NCBI GenBank assembly: GCA_963815285.1
Contig: CAWFGB010000008.1
Span: 682,001 to 746,000, forward strand
DNA length: 64,000 nt
DNA from: JACCSI01 sp963815285
GTDB lineage: Bacteria; Acidobacteriota; Vicinamibacteria; Vicinamibacterales; UBA2999
Reading direction: 5' to 3'
In this document: piece by piece, positions 23,881-33,906 of the stretch
Numbering within the stretch: the stretch's first letter is position 1
How the letters are laid out: every line of letters begins with the position of its first letter
Made by a program: the position numbers and the translations under genes
The notes under the pieces: model-generated
Seen by the model: the letters and a program-made list of their open reading frames with translations, nothing else
The model's database searches: none
Told to the model about the DNA's origin: nothing

Positions 23881-26301
23881 GTGGCCAAACGCACGTCCGA
23901 ACCTTCCCTCTTCGATTTCGACGACACCACAACGCCAGGCGGCGGCAGCCCGCCGCCGTCCTCCCCGCCTGCCGGTGGCGGCGGATCTCAGGACGGCAAC
24001 GTGGTCGCGCTGCACGAAGCCGCGCAAGCCCGGTACCTGAACTACGCGTTGTCGGTGATCACCTCGCGCGCCTTGCCGGATGTCCGCGATGGGCTCAAGC
24101 CGGTGCAGCGCCGCATTCTTTACACGATGTGGCAGCAGAACCTGACGGCTGACGCGAAGCACCGCAAGTGCGCCAAGGTCGTCGGTGACGTCATGGGCAA
24201 CTACCATCCGCACGGCGATGCCGCCATTTACGAAACGCTGGTTCGCATGGCGCAGTCGTTTTCCCTGCGCGTGCCGCTCGTCGATGGATCCGGCAACTTC
24301 GGGTCGCTCGACGGCGATCCGCCGGCGGCCATGCGCTATACCGAGTGCCGGTTGGCACGCGTCTCCGGCGAGATGCTGCAGGAACTCGATCGCGATACGG
24401 TCGCGTATCGTCCCAATTACGACGGCACGCGCACCGAGCCCGTCGTCCTGCCCGCACGCCTCCCTAATCTGCTGGTCAACGGTGCGACCGGCATCGCCGT
24501 GGGTATGGCCACCAACATCCCGCCGCATAACCTTGGGGAGGTGTGTACCTCGCTCATCAAGCTGCTCGACAACCAGGAGCTGACGAGCGTGCAGTTGTGC
24601 CGCTACATCAAGGGGCCTGACTTTCCCACCAGCGGCCACATCTTGAACTCGCAGGCGGAGCTCAAAGAGATCTACAAAACCGGTCAAGGCTCCATCCGCC
24701 TGCGCGCGACCTGGGAGAACGGCCCCGCGTCCAGGAGCGCCAAGACGATCTACATCACCAGCATCCCCTACGGGCTCGACAAGAATCCGCTCGTCACCGC
24801 CATCGGCGACGTCGTGCTGAGCCGCAAGATGCCACACCTCATCGACGTGCGCGATCTCTCCACCGACGATGTGCGGATCGAGTTGGAGCTGAAGCCGGGC
24901 GCGGACGAGAACCTCGTGATGGCTTACCTGTTCAAGCACACGCAGCTGCAGACGACCTTCTCGGTCAACATGACGTGCCTGGTGCCGATTGAAGGGTCGG
25001 ACGTGGGCCGCCCTCAGCGGCTCGAACTGCGTGAGGCGCTGTGGCACTTCCTGCACTTCCGGCTCGAGGTGGTCACCGCGCGCCTCGAGCACGAGCTCGA
25101 GCAGCTGCGCCGCCGCATCCACATTCTCGAGGGTTTCGAGAAGGTCTTCGATGCGCTCGACGAGATCGTTCGCATCATCCGCAAGTCCGATGGCAAGGCG
25201 GACGCGGCCGACAAGATCATCGCCCGCTTCGCGCTCGACGCCGAACAGACGGACGCCATTCTCGAGCTCAAGCTTTACCGGCTCGCCCGGCTGGAGATTC
25301 TGGTCATCCGCAACGAGCTGGCGGAAAAGCGCAAACGGTCGCGCCAGATCTCGGCGCTGCTGAAGGACGAAGCGTCGCGCTGGGGGCTGGTGCGTGACGA
25401 GCTCGAAGAGGTGCAGAAGAAATACGGCGAGCCGCGCCGCACCCGGATCGAGGAAACCGAGGAGATCGAATACTCCGCCGACGCCTTCATCGTCGAAGAA
25501 GACAACGTTGTCATCATTTCTCGCGACGGTTGGGTGAAGCGGCAAAAGGAAGTGAAGGATCTGTCCACGACGAGGCTGCGGGAGGGCGACAGCGTGCTGT
25601 CCGCCGCCGCCGGCAGCACTCGAGCGAGCGTCGTCTTCTTCAGCAACTTCGGCGTCGCCTATACGGCGCGCGTGGTCGATATCCCGGCATCGACAGGTTA
25701 TGGCGAGCCGATTCAGAAGCTGTTCAAGTTGAAGGACGGCGAGCGGATCGTCGGCGCGCTCAGCCTCGACCCTCGCGCCATCGGTGAGATTCTCCCGAAG
25801 AAGAAGGGCGCCGCCGCGTCAGACGAGCCCCCGGTGCACGCGATTGCGGTGACCAGTGACGGGTACGCGTTGCGCTTTTCGCTCGAGCCGTTCGTCGAGC
25901 CGAGCACGCGATCAGGCCGCCGCTATGCCCGTGCCGCACAGGGGGCCGAGATCGTGTCAGCGGCGGTGACGACCGGCGAAGAGGTGGTCATCGCGGCGAC
26001 CGCGGACGCGCGCGCGCTGCTGACCACCGCCAATGAAGTGAATTTCCTGTCGGGGCCAGGCCGAGGCGTGATCCTGATCAAGGTGAACTTCCCGGACGAC
26101 AGGGTGATCGGCGCGCTGGTGTCGAAGGGTGATCGGGATCTGATGACCGTGGAGACGAGTCGCGGCGCCGAGCAGACGATCAGCACGGCGAAGTACGAGG
26201 TGACCGGGCGAGGAGGAAAGGGCCGCGAGTTGTTGCAGCGCGGTCAGTTCGTCAGAGTGCTGCCAGGCGAGGTGGAGATTCAATCGGTCGGCGAGCCCTG
26301 A
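23881..26301 (+). CDS. parC: Type IIA DNA topoisomerase subunit A (ParC/GyrA family)
   Basis: 806 residues from the GTG at 23881; a TTG at 23872 is the alternative. After a proline/glycine-rich leader (about 1-45) the breakage-reunion domain begins (RYLNYALSVITSRALPDVRD, GLKPVQRRIL). The catalytic tyrosine is Y153 (AAMRYTECRL). The coiled-coil arm is at about 380-490 and the C-terminal six-bladed propeller from about 520. The C-terminal box reads GRGGKG rather than the GyrA QRRGGKG, which with the length favours topoisomerase IV-like function. The probable partner subunit B is at 38123-40027. Together they cut and pass duplex DNA to decatenate or supercoil the chromosome. Confidence 0.88.
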   Translation: MAKRTSEPSLFDFDDTTTPGGGSPPPSSPPAGGGGSQDGNVVALHEAAQARYLNYALSVITSRALPDVRDGLKPVQRRILYTMWQQNLTADAKHRKCAKVVGDVMGNYHPHGDAAIYETLVRMAQSFSLRVPLVDGSGNFGSLDGDPPAAMRYTECRLARVSGEMLQELDRDTVAYRPNYDGTRTEPVVLPARLPNLLVNGATGIAVGMATNIPPHNLGEVCTSLIKLLDNQELTSVQLCRYIKGPDFPTSGHILNSQAELKEIYKTGQGSIRLRATWENGPASRSAKTIYITSIPYGLDKNPLVTAIGDVVLSRKMPHLIDVRDLSTDDVRIELELKPGADENLVMAYLFKHTQLQTTFSVNMTCLVPIEGSDVGRPQRLELREALWHFLHFRLEVVTARLEHELEQLRRRIHILEGFEKVFDALDEIVRIIRKSDGKADAADKIIARFALDAEQTDAILELKLYRLARLEILVIRNELAEKRKRSRQISALLKDEASRWGLVRDELEEVQKKYGEPRRTRIEETEEIEYSADAFIVEEDNVVIISRDGWVKRQKEVKDLSTTRLREGDSVLSAAAGSTRASVVFFSNFGVAYTARVVDIPASTGYGEPIQKLFKLKDGERIVGALSLDPRAIGEILPKKKGAAASDEPPVHAIAVTSDGYALRFSLEPFVEPSTRSGRRYARAAQGAEIVSAAVTTGEEVVIAATADARALLTTANEVNFLSGPGRGVILIKVNFPDDRVIGALVSKGDRDLMTVETSRGAEQTISTAKYEVTGRGGKGRELLQRGQFVRVLPGEVEIQSVGEP

Positions 26302-26306
26302 TCGTG

Positions 26307-26855
26307 CTAGCGCTTCTCGACTCCCAGCTCCGCTAGCTTCGCCGCGACATCCGCGCCGGCCGACGACGTCTTCACCGCTTTGTCGATGTGGAGAATCCTG
26401 CCGTCGGGGCCGATGTAGAACGTCCAACGCGATGCAAAGCCCAGTCGGCCCAGAACACCGTAGGCGGCCGCAACTTCTTTCGACGGATCCGCGAGGATCG
26501 GGTAGTCGGCCTCGACGTGCTCAGCGAACTTCCCGTTCTCTTCCGCGCTATCGACGCTGGCCGCGAAGTAAGCGACGTTGAACTGCCGGATGGCCTCGCC
26601 GCTCTCACGGAGCGACTTGCATTCGGCCGTTCAACCACCAGTGAACGCTTTCGGGAACCAGGCGAGCACGACGGTGCTCTTGCCCTTGAAGTCGGCAAGT
26701 CGATAGGTCTTACCGTCCGACCCCGGAAGGTTGAAGGGCGGAGCCGGATCGCCGACTTGCAATTCGGGAGCAGACTGTCGGCCGAAGCTGGTGAGGCCGG
26801 CCACAGCCGTGAGCGCGACGCCGGCCGCAAGCGTGAGGGCGGTGCGCACCTTCAT
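26307..26855 (-). CDS. Secreted selenocysteine-containing peroxiredoxin (UGA read as Sec)
   Basis: 182 residues if the in-frame TGA at 26631-26633 is read as selenocysteine. The N-terminus has a signal peptide or anchor (about 1-27) and the AhpC/TSA thioredoxin fold (LQVGDPAPPFNLPGSDGKTY, STVVLAWFPKAFTGG). The TGA falls exactly at the peroxidatic cysteine (FTGG-U75-TAECK), and C79 may act as the resolving residue. The same frame continues after TGA with clear family sequence (FNVAYFAASVDSAEENGKFA, ADYPILADPSKEVAAAYGVL, WTFYIGPDGRILHID) and stops at TAG 26307-26309. A SECIS-like hairpin follows the TGA directly. The start is fixed by TACCAT 6 bases before the ATG. It reduces peroxides, presumably in the periplasm. 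Confidence 0.85.
26592..26628 (-). promoter_or_regulatory. Bacterial SECIS-like stem-loop
   Basis: On the minus strand, GTCGCTC (26616-26610) pairs with GAGCGGC (26604-26598) over 7 pairs, one of them G-U, around the 5-base loop CGTGA. A GGCC/GGCC outer stem (26628-26625 with 26595-26592) closes it. The loop begins 21 bases after the TGA and has G as its second base, within the known limits for bacterial SECIS elements. Confidence 0.65.
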
Positions 26856-26861
26856 GGTGCG

Positions 26862-26867
26862 ATGGTA
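26862..26867 (-). promoter_or_regulatory. -10 box TACCAT, leaderless start of the selenoperoxiredoxin
   Basis: TACCAT on the minus strand, 6 bases before ATG 26855. Confidence 0.45.
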
Positions 26868-26999
26868 GCAGACGGCCCTCCCTTGCAGTGTGGCGCGTAG
26901 AGTGAGCGAGGCTGATAAGTTGGGCACGGCCGGTCCGACTGGTAGGGCTGGTGGCCCACCCTTCTGCGTCGCGCGCCCCACCTGCCTCACAATAGGAGC

Positions 27000-29900
27000 G
27001 TGCTCAGGCGGGCGTTGAGGCTTCTGGCCAATGCGGCAATCGCGGTGGCGGCGATTGCCGTCATCGGTCTGCTGATCCTGCACACCAACCCAGTTCAGCG
27101 GCGGGTCCTCAACTGGTCGGTCGGGGAGCTGGAACGGCGGTTCGATCTCGACCTGGTCGCCGACGACCTGCACTACAACCTGGCCACCCGCCGCGTCACC
27201 ATGACCAACGTGCGGCTGGCGGCGCTCGACCACCCGGACGACCCGTTTTTCGTTGCCCGGACCGTCGCGGTGCATCTGCCCTGGTCGATCTTCCGCGGGC
27301 AGTTGCGATTCGACGAGGTGTCGATCGGCAGCGGCAGCGTCACCATCTCACGCGACGCGAGCGGCGAATCGAACCTGCCACCGGGACGCGGCACACGAGA
27401 CCCGAATGCGCCGCCGCGCCGAATCGACATCCGCGGCCTGCAGATACGCAACCTCGACTTCGCCTATCGCGATCTCCAGCGCGACATCGAGATCAGCACC
27501 CCTCAGATTCGAACCGATCTCGACTGGGATGCCGGTGAGGCGGGCGCGAAGGGTCCGCTGGCCATCGAGCAGGAGGTTCTGATTCGTGTGCGGAATCGCC
27601 GCGTCACCATCAAGCCGATCACCGGCGTGATGCTGTTCAACGGCTCAGATGTCGAACTCGAGGGCGTGCGTCTCGACACCACCGATGGGCTTTTCTCCAT
27701 GACCGGCGAAATCGATCGCGCCCTCGACCGCCCGACGTTGAACCTCGCATTCAACGGAACGACGGAGCTGGCTCAGTCCTCACAGTGGGCCAACCCGCCG
27801 ATTCACATCGCAGGACCAGCGGTCATTGACGCAAAGATGACGGGCGCGCCGAGTACGTTCATTCTCGACGCGCGGGTCGTCGCCGAGAGCGCGGAGGTCG
27901 GCCTGGCCCGCGGCGTCGGAATTGAGGCGCAGGCACAACTGACTCCAAACGGGCTCGAGGTTTCGCGCTCGTCGGTCCGCCCCGCCACTGGCGGTGAAGT
28001 GCTTGCCACCGTCGATCTGTCGTTTGCGGCCAACTCGCCATGGTGGATCAAGGCAAACTACAGCGGCATCGATGCGGTATCCGCGTTCCAGCTGGCGGAG
28101 GTGCGGCCGCTTCCATTCGGCGCGTCGCTCACCGGCACGGCGCTGATCACGCGAGCACCGAACGAGCCGTTTCGACTCGAGGTTCACAACACCTCGTCGC
28201 CGCGTCAGGCGCCCGAGACGGCGCCGCTCGGGGGTACTGTCCAGTTCCTGATCGAGGGCAATCGCTGGCGGGCAAACCAGGACCATCGAATGGGGTCCAC
28301 ACACGTTACCGGCCCGATTGGAGGGACGTGGAATCGCCAAGCCGCCATCCGTTCGACGTTTGACGGCACCCTCAACGTGGAGACGCGGGACGTTGGCGAA
28401 GCAGCCCGCTATGCAGCGCTCTTCGACTTGAGAACCCCTGAGATCGTCAGAACTGCGAGCGGACCGGTTACCGCCGTAGTGACCATGAGCGGCACGTTCA
28501 CGGAGCCGCGCTTCGTCGGCGTCGCGCGCAGTGACGGCGTTGACTTCTCCTCAATCGGCCGCACCGCGTTGTCCGCAGAGTTCGACGCGTCCGCTCGCGC
28601 GCTCCGGGCCACGAACATCGATGCCGACATCGGCTCGACGACGATTCGCGGGGAGGTGCTGGCAGACCTCGTCTCGCGGAAGCTCGACGGCCGGTTGGAG
28701 GTGGCGTCACCCAATGCCGCTGACTTGTTGTCGGCACTTCCTGAAAGCGTCCGGCTCCAAGGTCCCTTGTCGGCGACCGCCACGCTCGACGGAACCGTCG
28801 ATACGCCCGGCATCGTCGCCGAGGTGAGCGGGAAGGATCTGACGCTGGCGGAGCAGCCCATCTCGTCCCTAACCGCGACTGCACGGGTTGTCGGAGATGG
28901 CGTAGATGTCGAGCGCCTCACCGCCCGTCAGGAAGCTGGCGGGGAGCTCGTGGCGTCGGGCCGCTACGATTGGGGCGCGTGGACGTACACCGCCGACCTC
29001 AATGGCCAGAATCTGATCTGGCGCGGCACGCTGGCCCGGCTGGGTGACGCCGAAGCGCGCGTCGCGCTGAAGTTCTCCGGTGCTGGGCCGGTCGATAGCC
29101 CCGTCGGAGACGGCGTCATCGAGTTTGCCGTCACTGGGGGTGTGGCCGGCGACTTGATCGATCGCGGCGTCGCCAACGTGCGGCTGAACGGTGAGACAGC
29201 GCTCATCACCGGACATATTCCGGCGCTCGGCGCGTTCATCACCGCGACCGCCACGCCGCGCGCGCCGTTTCCGTACGACTCCGTGATCGTGCTGAACAGG
29301 ATCGATCTCGCGCCGGTCGGGACCATAGCCGGTCTCGACCCAGGGCACCTGGCCGGGACAGCAAGCCTGAGCGCGACCGCCAGGGGCGAGCTGTCGAACA
29401 TCCCCGCGTCCAACGCGTTCATCAATCTTCAGGACGTCGCTGCGAGCGTGGCCGAGGTACAGGTGCAGCTCGTCACCCCGTCGCGTTTGGCGTGGGATGG
29501 GTCGCGGTTGACCATCGACAACCTCGAGGCGTCGGTAGGGCAGGGCCGCTTGCGCGCGTCGGGACAGCTAGGGGACGGCGGAATCGACGCGGCGCGATGG
29601 GAGGCCACATTCAACGGCCAGCTGGGCGACCTGTTGACGCTGGGCCGGCCGTTTGGCGTGCCCTCCGAGGTCGAAGGCGCTGGGCCGATCAATTTCGTGT
29701 GGCAGTCAACCGGTGGAATTGCGCAGTCGACGGCAAACCTACGCCTGGACGGCACCAGCGTCGGATGGACGGGGCTGCCGGCCGTGCGCGATCTCCGGCT
29801 GGACGCGACCTTCGACGGGACCACGCTCAACGTTTCGCAGTTCACCGGGAAGTGGCAGGATGGCGGGATCGAAGGAACCGCCTCCATTCCGCGCGCGGTT

Positions 29901-32900
29901 CTCGAAGCACGAGAAAGAGGTGGCGCCGCGCTGCCGGCCGGGCAGGCCGGGTTCGCCAAGCTCCGTGTCAGCGGCTTGACGGAGTCAGCGCTCGTACCGT
30001 GGCTGAGCCCGGCCACGATGGCTGGCATTACCGGGCGGCTGTCTGCGACCCTTGATGCGCGCATCGCCCGCGCGTCGCTCGACGGCATCAGCGGCACCCT
30101 GGTCGTGGACGAGGCAGACTTCACGCTCGCGGGCGTCAGCGTCAAGCAAGAGCGCGCATCGATTTTCGAGCTCGACGGCGGCTTGCTTACGGCCCGCGAC
30201 GTGGCGTTCAACGCCGGGGGCGGTCCGATGACCCTGTCTGGATCTGCGCGCCTGACGCCGACCAACCAGCAGATCCTGAGCTTCGAGCTGAAGGGCAGCG
30301 CCGACCTGCAGATCCTGTCGGCATTTGCCCCCACCGTGGCGACCGCCGGCAAGGCAGAGGTGAATGTCGGCATTGGCGGTACGCCCCGCGCACCGGTTTT
30401 AAGCGGCCGCATCGAGGTCGCCGACGCCGAGGTCGCCACCCGCGAGCCACGTATCGTCATCTCTGAGCTGAGCGGCACCATTGCGATGGACGGACAGCGC
30501 GTGGTGTTCGATACGTTTACCGGCACGGCTAACGGCGGGCGGCTGCAACTCGATGGCGGCTTTCTGCTCCAAGGGTTCGCGCCGGTGAGCGGCGGCCTGA
30601 CAGTCAGCGTCGAGCGCGCGGCGCTCGAGTATCCGGAGGGGCTGCAGAGTGAGGCCAACGCGCTGGTGACGCTCCGGCCGGGGCCGACGGGCTGGAGCCT
30701 GCTCGGCGACATCTCGATCGAGCGCAGCGGGTACACGTCGCCGATCAGTATTGCCGGCCTGATTGCCGCCCGCGGCACGCGCGCCCCCTCGGCCGGTGGC
30801 GACGAGAACTGGATCGACCAGCTGCGGCTCAACCTCTGGGTGACGACCCTCCAGGATGTGGTGGTGGACAACAACTACGGCCGCTTCGAAGCCGGTGGGG
30901 CGCTACGCGTCGTGGGAACCGTGTCCCACCCCGTGCTCGCCGGACGTGTCACGCTCAACGAGGGTGGCGAGGTCTACCTTGGCGGCAACACCTTCCATAT
31001 CGAACGTGGAAGCATCTCGTTTACCAACCCCTTCCGGATCGTGCCGGAATTCGACATCGAGATGCGGACGCTGGTCAGCGGCGCCGACATCACGCTGACC
31101 ATCGACGGTCCGCTCGACCGCCTGCGCACAGATGTGCGGTCCTCGGACCCCGCGGTGGATTCCCGCGAAGCGATCTCGATGTTGTTCGGCGGGCTGGCAG
31201 GAGAGGATGCCGTCACGCTGTTGTCGGCGGAGCTGCTCGGCGCGACGGGCCGCGCGATTGGCCTCGATACACTGCGCGTCGAGCGCGGCTTCTCGCTGGA
31301 CGAGTACCGTGCGGACCCCGGACTCATCGCGAATCAGACGGATCCCGCGACGCGACTAACCGTTTCCAAGCGGCTGCGCGCTGATGTCGAGCTGATCCTG
31401 TCCCAGAGTCTTCGCGAGAGCGGCCGCCTGACGGCGGTCATCAGTTACAAGCCCCGCCGCAACATCGAGATTCGTACCGCGTCCGACGACAATCTCAATC
31501 GATCGGTCGCGCTGCGTCACGAGATTACCTTCGGCGGAACGGGCACATCCACCGACGCCAGCTCCGTCTCAGCACCGGAAGTTTCGACGGTCGCGATCAC
31601 CGGAGATCTCCAGCGCCCGGCCGCAGAACTGATGCGGCTGCTCGATCTGAACGAGGGCGAGCCGTTCAATTTTCATCGATGGCAGGCAGACGTCGATCGG
31701 CTTCGGGAGGCATATCACGAGCGCAACCACTACGAGGTGCGTGTCCGGGGCATCAGGAGGCCGAGCGACGACGCCAAGACAGTGGCGTTGGAGTATTCAA
31801 TCGATCCAGGTCCCGTCAGTGAACTCGTGCTGGAAGGACACTTGCTCGAGCCGCATTTGCAGGACGACATCCGCGCGGCGTGGCGCCGGACCATCTTCGA
31901 CCGATTTCTGCTCGAAGATATCCGCCTCCGCATCGAGCGCCACTTGCTACAGGAGAACATCATCGGCAGCACGATCGAGGCCTCGGTGGCGATGTCCACG
32001 CCAGAGCGCAAGCAGATTCGCGTGCTCGTGATCCCGGGCGTCACGGTGAGTTCTCGGGAGGTCCGCTACGACGGCAACACCGGATACGACGGCGATCGGC
32101 TGAACCAGGTCTTGTCTGAGGCAGGCCTGACGATCGACGGGTGGCTGGATCCGGGTCGTGCGGCGGAGGCCCTTGATGACTTCTATCGCGCCGAAGGCTT
32201 TCTGTCGGTAGCGGTGAAAGCGCAGCCGCCGACGGTGGTGGGCTCGACTGGCGTGCTGCCAGTAGTCATCAATGAAGGACCGCGGTTTGTCATCGGATCG
32301 CTGTCGTTTCCGGGCGTACGACCGGACCGCCTCGCCGCTGTGGCCGGGGCGGTGGGGCTGGATTACGGCATCCCGTTTGTCACGGGGCAAATTGACGCCG
32401 CACGGCAGCGGCTCGAACGACTCTATGGGGCTGAGGGCTTCAACACCGTTCAGATTGAGGTCGATTCGTCTCCGGATCCGCCAGAGGGCACCGTCGCAGT
32501 GGCGTTTGCCGTGCTCGAAGGTCCGCAGCAGATCCTCAAAGAGGTGAGCACCGAAGGGGCCACGCGCACCGATGATGACATCATTTCCCGGGCGTTGCGG
32601 CTCCGCATCGGCGCCCCGGTCGATCTGGCGAGCTGGTCGCAGGCGCGCAAGCGCCTCTATGACACCAACGTCTTCCGCCAGGTGGACATCGAGCCGGTGC
32701 CGATCACGCCCACCACCGAAGAGTCGGCCGTTGGCATTCAACCCGTGCGTGCGGTCGTGCGAGTGGCGGAGTATCCGGTGTGGCGGCTGCGTTACGGCGC
32801 GCAGTTCAACGACGAAACCGCGCTCGTCCGCGATCCTGATGGCGATACGCGGCTGCAGTCGCTCGGCATCCTGGCCGACTTGCAGAACCAGAACCTGTTC

Positions 32901-33809
32901 GGCTGGGCGATCACCGCCGGTATCGCGGGGCGGTACAAACGTAACCGTCAGGCCAGCAGTCTCTTCACGTCAAACAGCTCGTTCTTCGGACTCCCGATCC
33001 GCTCGAGCGGCTTCCTCTTCACCTCGCGTCAGCGGTTTCCGGGCGAGGTGTTCACGACGATCGATGAACGGGTCGGCCTCTCGGCTGAGCAGCGTTGGCG
33101 GCCGGTACGCACGGCGGAAGTACTCTGGAGTTACCGGTTCGAGCGGGAACACGCGACGCTGGAGGAGCTCCGGCCCGATGAACAGTTGGCCCCAGTCCGC
33201 GTGGCGCGATTGAACGCGACGATGTACTTCGACCGTCGCGACGATCCATCGGACCCGACGGGGGGTTGGTTTGCATCGGCCAACTGGGAACAGGCCATCC
33301 AGGCCCTTGGCTCCGACTACTCGAACGGCAAGGCGCTCAGCCAGGGGGCGATTTACTATGGCGTCGGCCGACTGACGCTTGCCGGGCGCGTGCAGCTCGG
33401 CACCGGTTACGGAGAAGAGGGGCTGATCTTCTCCGAGCGATTCCTGCTCGGCGGCGCGACGACGGTGCGCGGTTACGGCGAGAATTCGCTGGGCCCCCGC
33501 GATCCAGCCCTGCCGGATCTTCCGCTTGGGGGCGACGCCCTGCTTGCGTTCAATGGCGAGGTCCGTTTCCCAGTACGTGGCTGGGTGCAGGGCGTGGGCT
33601 TCATGGATGCCGGCAACGTGTTCGAGCAAAGGTCGGACCTGTCGTTAAGAGACTTGGCCGTGGGCTATGGGATCGGTTTGCGCCTGGCGACGCCTTTTGC
33701 GATGCTGCGCGTAGACTTCGGGTTGCCGGCGCGGACGCTGACGCCTGATCGCCCAGCCCATCAGTGGAACAGCGGGCGCTGGTACTTCGGCGTGGGGCAT
33801 ATCTTCTAG
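27000..33809 (+). CDS. Giant TamB-POTRA-Omp85 (TamB/TamA-like) fusion protein
   Basis: 2269 residues in one open frame. Residues about 8-27 form a single inner-membrane helix (LLANAAIAVAAIAVIGLLIL). An AsmA/TamB-type N-terminus (VGELERRFDLDLVADDLHYN) and a very long beta-helical repeat region follow to about 1150. The TamB/DUF490 C-terminal domain is at about 1150-1510 (GEVYLGGNTFHIERGSISFT, SREAISMLFGGLAGEDAVTL). From about 1525 there are five POTRA-like modules to about 1910, and then an Omp85/surface-antigen D15 barrel (about 1915-2269: LGGATTVRGYGENSLGPRDP; terminal YFGVGHIF with the final aromatic residue of outer-membrane proteins). In most bacteria TamB and TamA are separate. The fusion would span both membranes and could move lipid or outer-membrane proteins. 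GTG start with AGGAG and CACAAT just upstream. Confidence 0.9.
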   Translation: MLRRALRLLANAAIAVAAIAVIGLLILHTNPVQRRVLNWSVGELERRFDLDLVADDLHYNLATRRVTMTNVRLAALDHPDDPFFVARTVAVHLPWSIFRGQLRFDEVSIGSGSVTISRDASGESNLPPGRGTRDPNAPPRRIDIRGLQIRNLDFAYRDLQRDIEISTPQIRTDLDWDAGEAGAKGPLAIEQEVLIRVRNRRVTIKPITGVMLFNGSDVELEGVRLDTTDGLFSMTGEIDRALDRPTLNLAFNGTTELAQSSQWANPPIHIAGPAVIDAKMTGAPSTFILDARVVAESAEVGLARGVGIEAQAQLTPNGLEVSRSSVRPATGGEVLATVDLSFAANSPWWIKANYSGIDAVSAFQLAEVRPLPFGASLTGTALITRAPNEPFRLEVHNTSSPRQAPETAPLGGTVQFLIEGNRWRANQDHRMGSTHVTGPIGGTWNRQAAIRSTFDGTLNVETRDVGEAARYAALFDLRTPEIVRTASGPVTAVVTMSGTFTEPRFVGVARSDGVDFSSIGRTALSAEFDASARALRATNIDADIGSTTIRGEVLADLVSRKLDGRLEVASPNAADLLSALPESVRLQGPLSATATLDGTVDTPGIVAEVSGKDLTLAEQPISSLTATARVVGDGVDVERLTARQEAGGELVASGRYDWGAWTYTADLNGQNLIWRGTLARLGDAEARVALKFSGAGPVDSPVGDGVIEFAVTGGVAGDLIDRGVANVRLNGETALITGHIPALGAFITATATPRAPFPYDSVIVLNRIDLAPVGTIAGLDPGHLAGTASLSATARGELSNIPASNAFINLQDVAASVAEVQVQLVTPSRLAWDGSRLTIDNLEASVGQGRLRASGQLGDGGIDAARWEATFNGQLGDLLTLGRPFGVPSEVEGAGPINFVWQSTGGIAQSTANLRLDGTSVGWTGLPAVRDLRLDATFDGTTLNVSQFTGKWQDGGIEGTASIPRAVLEARERGGAALPAGQAGFAKLRVSGLTESALVPWLSPATMAGITGRLSATLDARIARASLDGISGTLVVDEADFTLAGVSVKQERASIFELDGGLLTARDVAFNAGGGPMTLSGSARLTPTNQQILSFELKGSADLQILSAFAPTVATAGKAEVNVGIGGTPRAPVLSGRIEVADAEVATREPRIVISELSGTIAMDGQRVVFDTFTGTANGGRLQLDGGFLLQGFAPVSGGLTVSVERAALEYPEGLQSEANALVTLRPGPTGWSLLGDISIERSGYTSPISIAGLIAARGTRAPSAGGDENWIDQLRLNLWVTTLQDVVVDNNYGRFEAGGALRVVGTVSHPVLAGRVTLNEGGEVYLGGNTFHIERGSISFTNPFRIVPEFDIEMRTLVSGADITLTIDGPLDRLRTDVRSSDPAVDSREAISMLFGGLAGEDAVTLLSAELLGATGRAIGLDTLRVERGFSLDEYRADPGLIANQTDPATRLTVSKRLRADVELILSQSLRESGRLTAVISYKPRRNIEIRTASDDNLNRSVALRHEITFGGTGTSTDASSVSAPEVSTVAITGDLQRPAAELMRLLDLNEGEPFNFHRWQADVDRLREAYHERNHYEVRVRGIRRPSDDAKTVALEYSIDPGPVSELVLEGHLLEPHLQDDIRAAWRRTIFDRFLLEDIRLRIERHLLQENIIGSTIEASVAMSTPERKQIRVLVIPGVTVSSREVRYDGNTGYDGDRLNQVLSEAGLTIDGWLDPGRAAEALDDFYRAEGFLSVAVKAQPPTVVGSTGVLPVVINEGPRFVIGSLSFPGVRPDRLAAVAGAVGLDYGIPFVTGQIDAARQRLERLYGAEGFNTVQIEVDSSPDPPEGTVAVAFAVLEGPQQILKEVSTEGATRTDDDIISRALRLRIGAPVDLASWSQARKRLYDTNVFRQVDIEPVPITPTTEESAVGIQPVRAVVRVAEYPVWRLRYGAQFNDETALVRDPDGDTRLQSLGILADLQNQNLFGWAITAGIAGRYKRNRQASSLFTSNSSFFGLPIRSSGFLFTSRQRFPGEVFTTIDERVGLSAEQRWRPVRTAEVLWSYRFEREHATLEELRPDEQLAPVRVARLNATMYFDRRDDPSDPTGGWFASANWEQAIQALGSDYSNGKALSQGAIYYGVGRLTLAGRVQLGTGYGEEGLIFSERFLLGGATTVRGYGENSLGPRDPALPDLPLGGDALLAFNGEVRFPVRGWVQGVGFMDAGNVFEQRSDLSLRDLAVGYGIGLRLATPFAMLRVDFGLPARTLTPDRPAHQWNSGRWYFGVGHIF

Positions 33810-33906
33810 AGCCGCGTGCGCCTTCCTCGAGTGCGCTCGGCCATCTGACCTGATACCAAAGGACGAAGGCACGCGCGTTGCAAAACAAACGACAGGAGCG
33901 TCTGCG

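Noticed and set aside
23821..25545. 574-residue minus-strand frame inside the topoisomerase A gene
   Set aside because: Exact antisense of parC, with no start signal or family motif; caused by codon bias.
26631..26633. TGA as a true stop making the peroxiredoxin a pseudogene
   Set aside because: Family sequence continues in the same frame for over 100 residues, the TGA sits exactly at the catalytic Cys, and a SECIS-like hairpin follows.
26372..26830. 152-residue minus-strand frame in the peroxiredoxin region
   Set aside because: Ser/Arg/Pro-rich shadow in a different frame. The real frame is the one interrupted by TGA at 26631.
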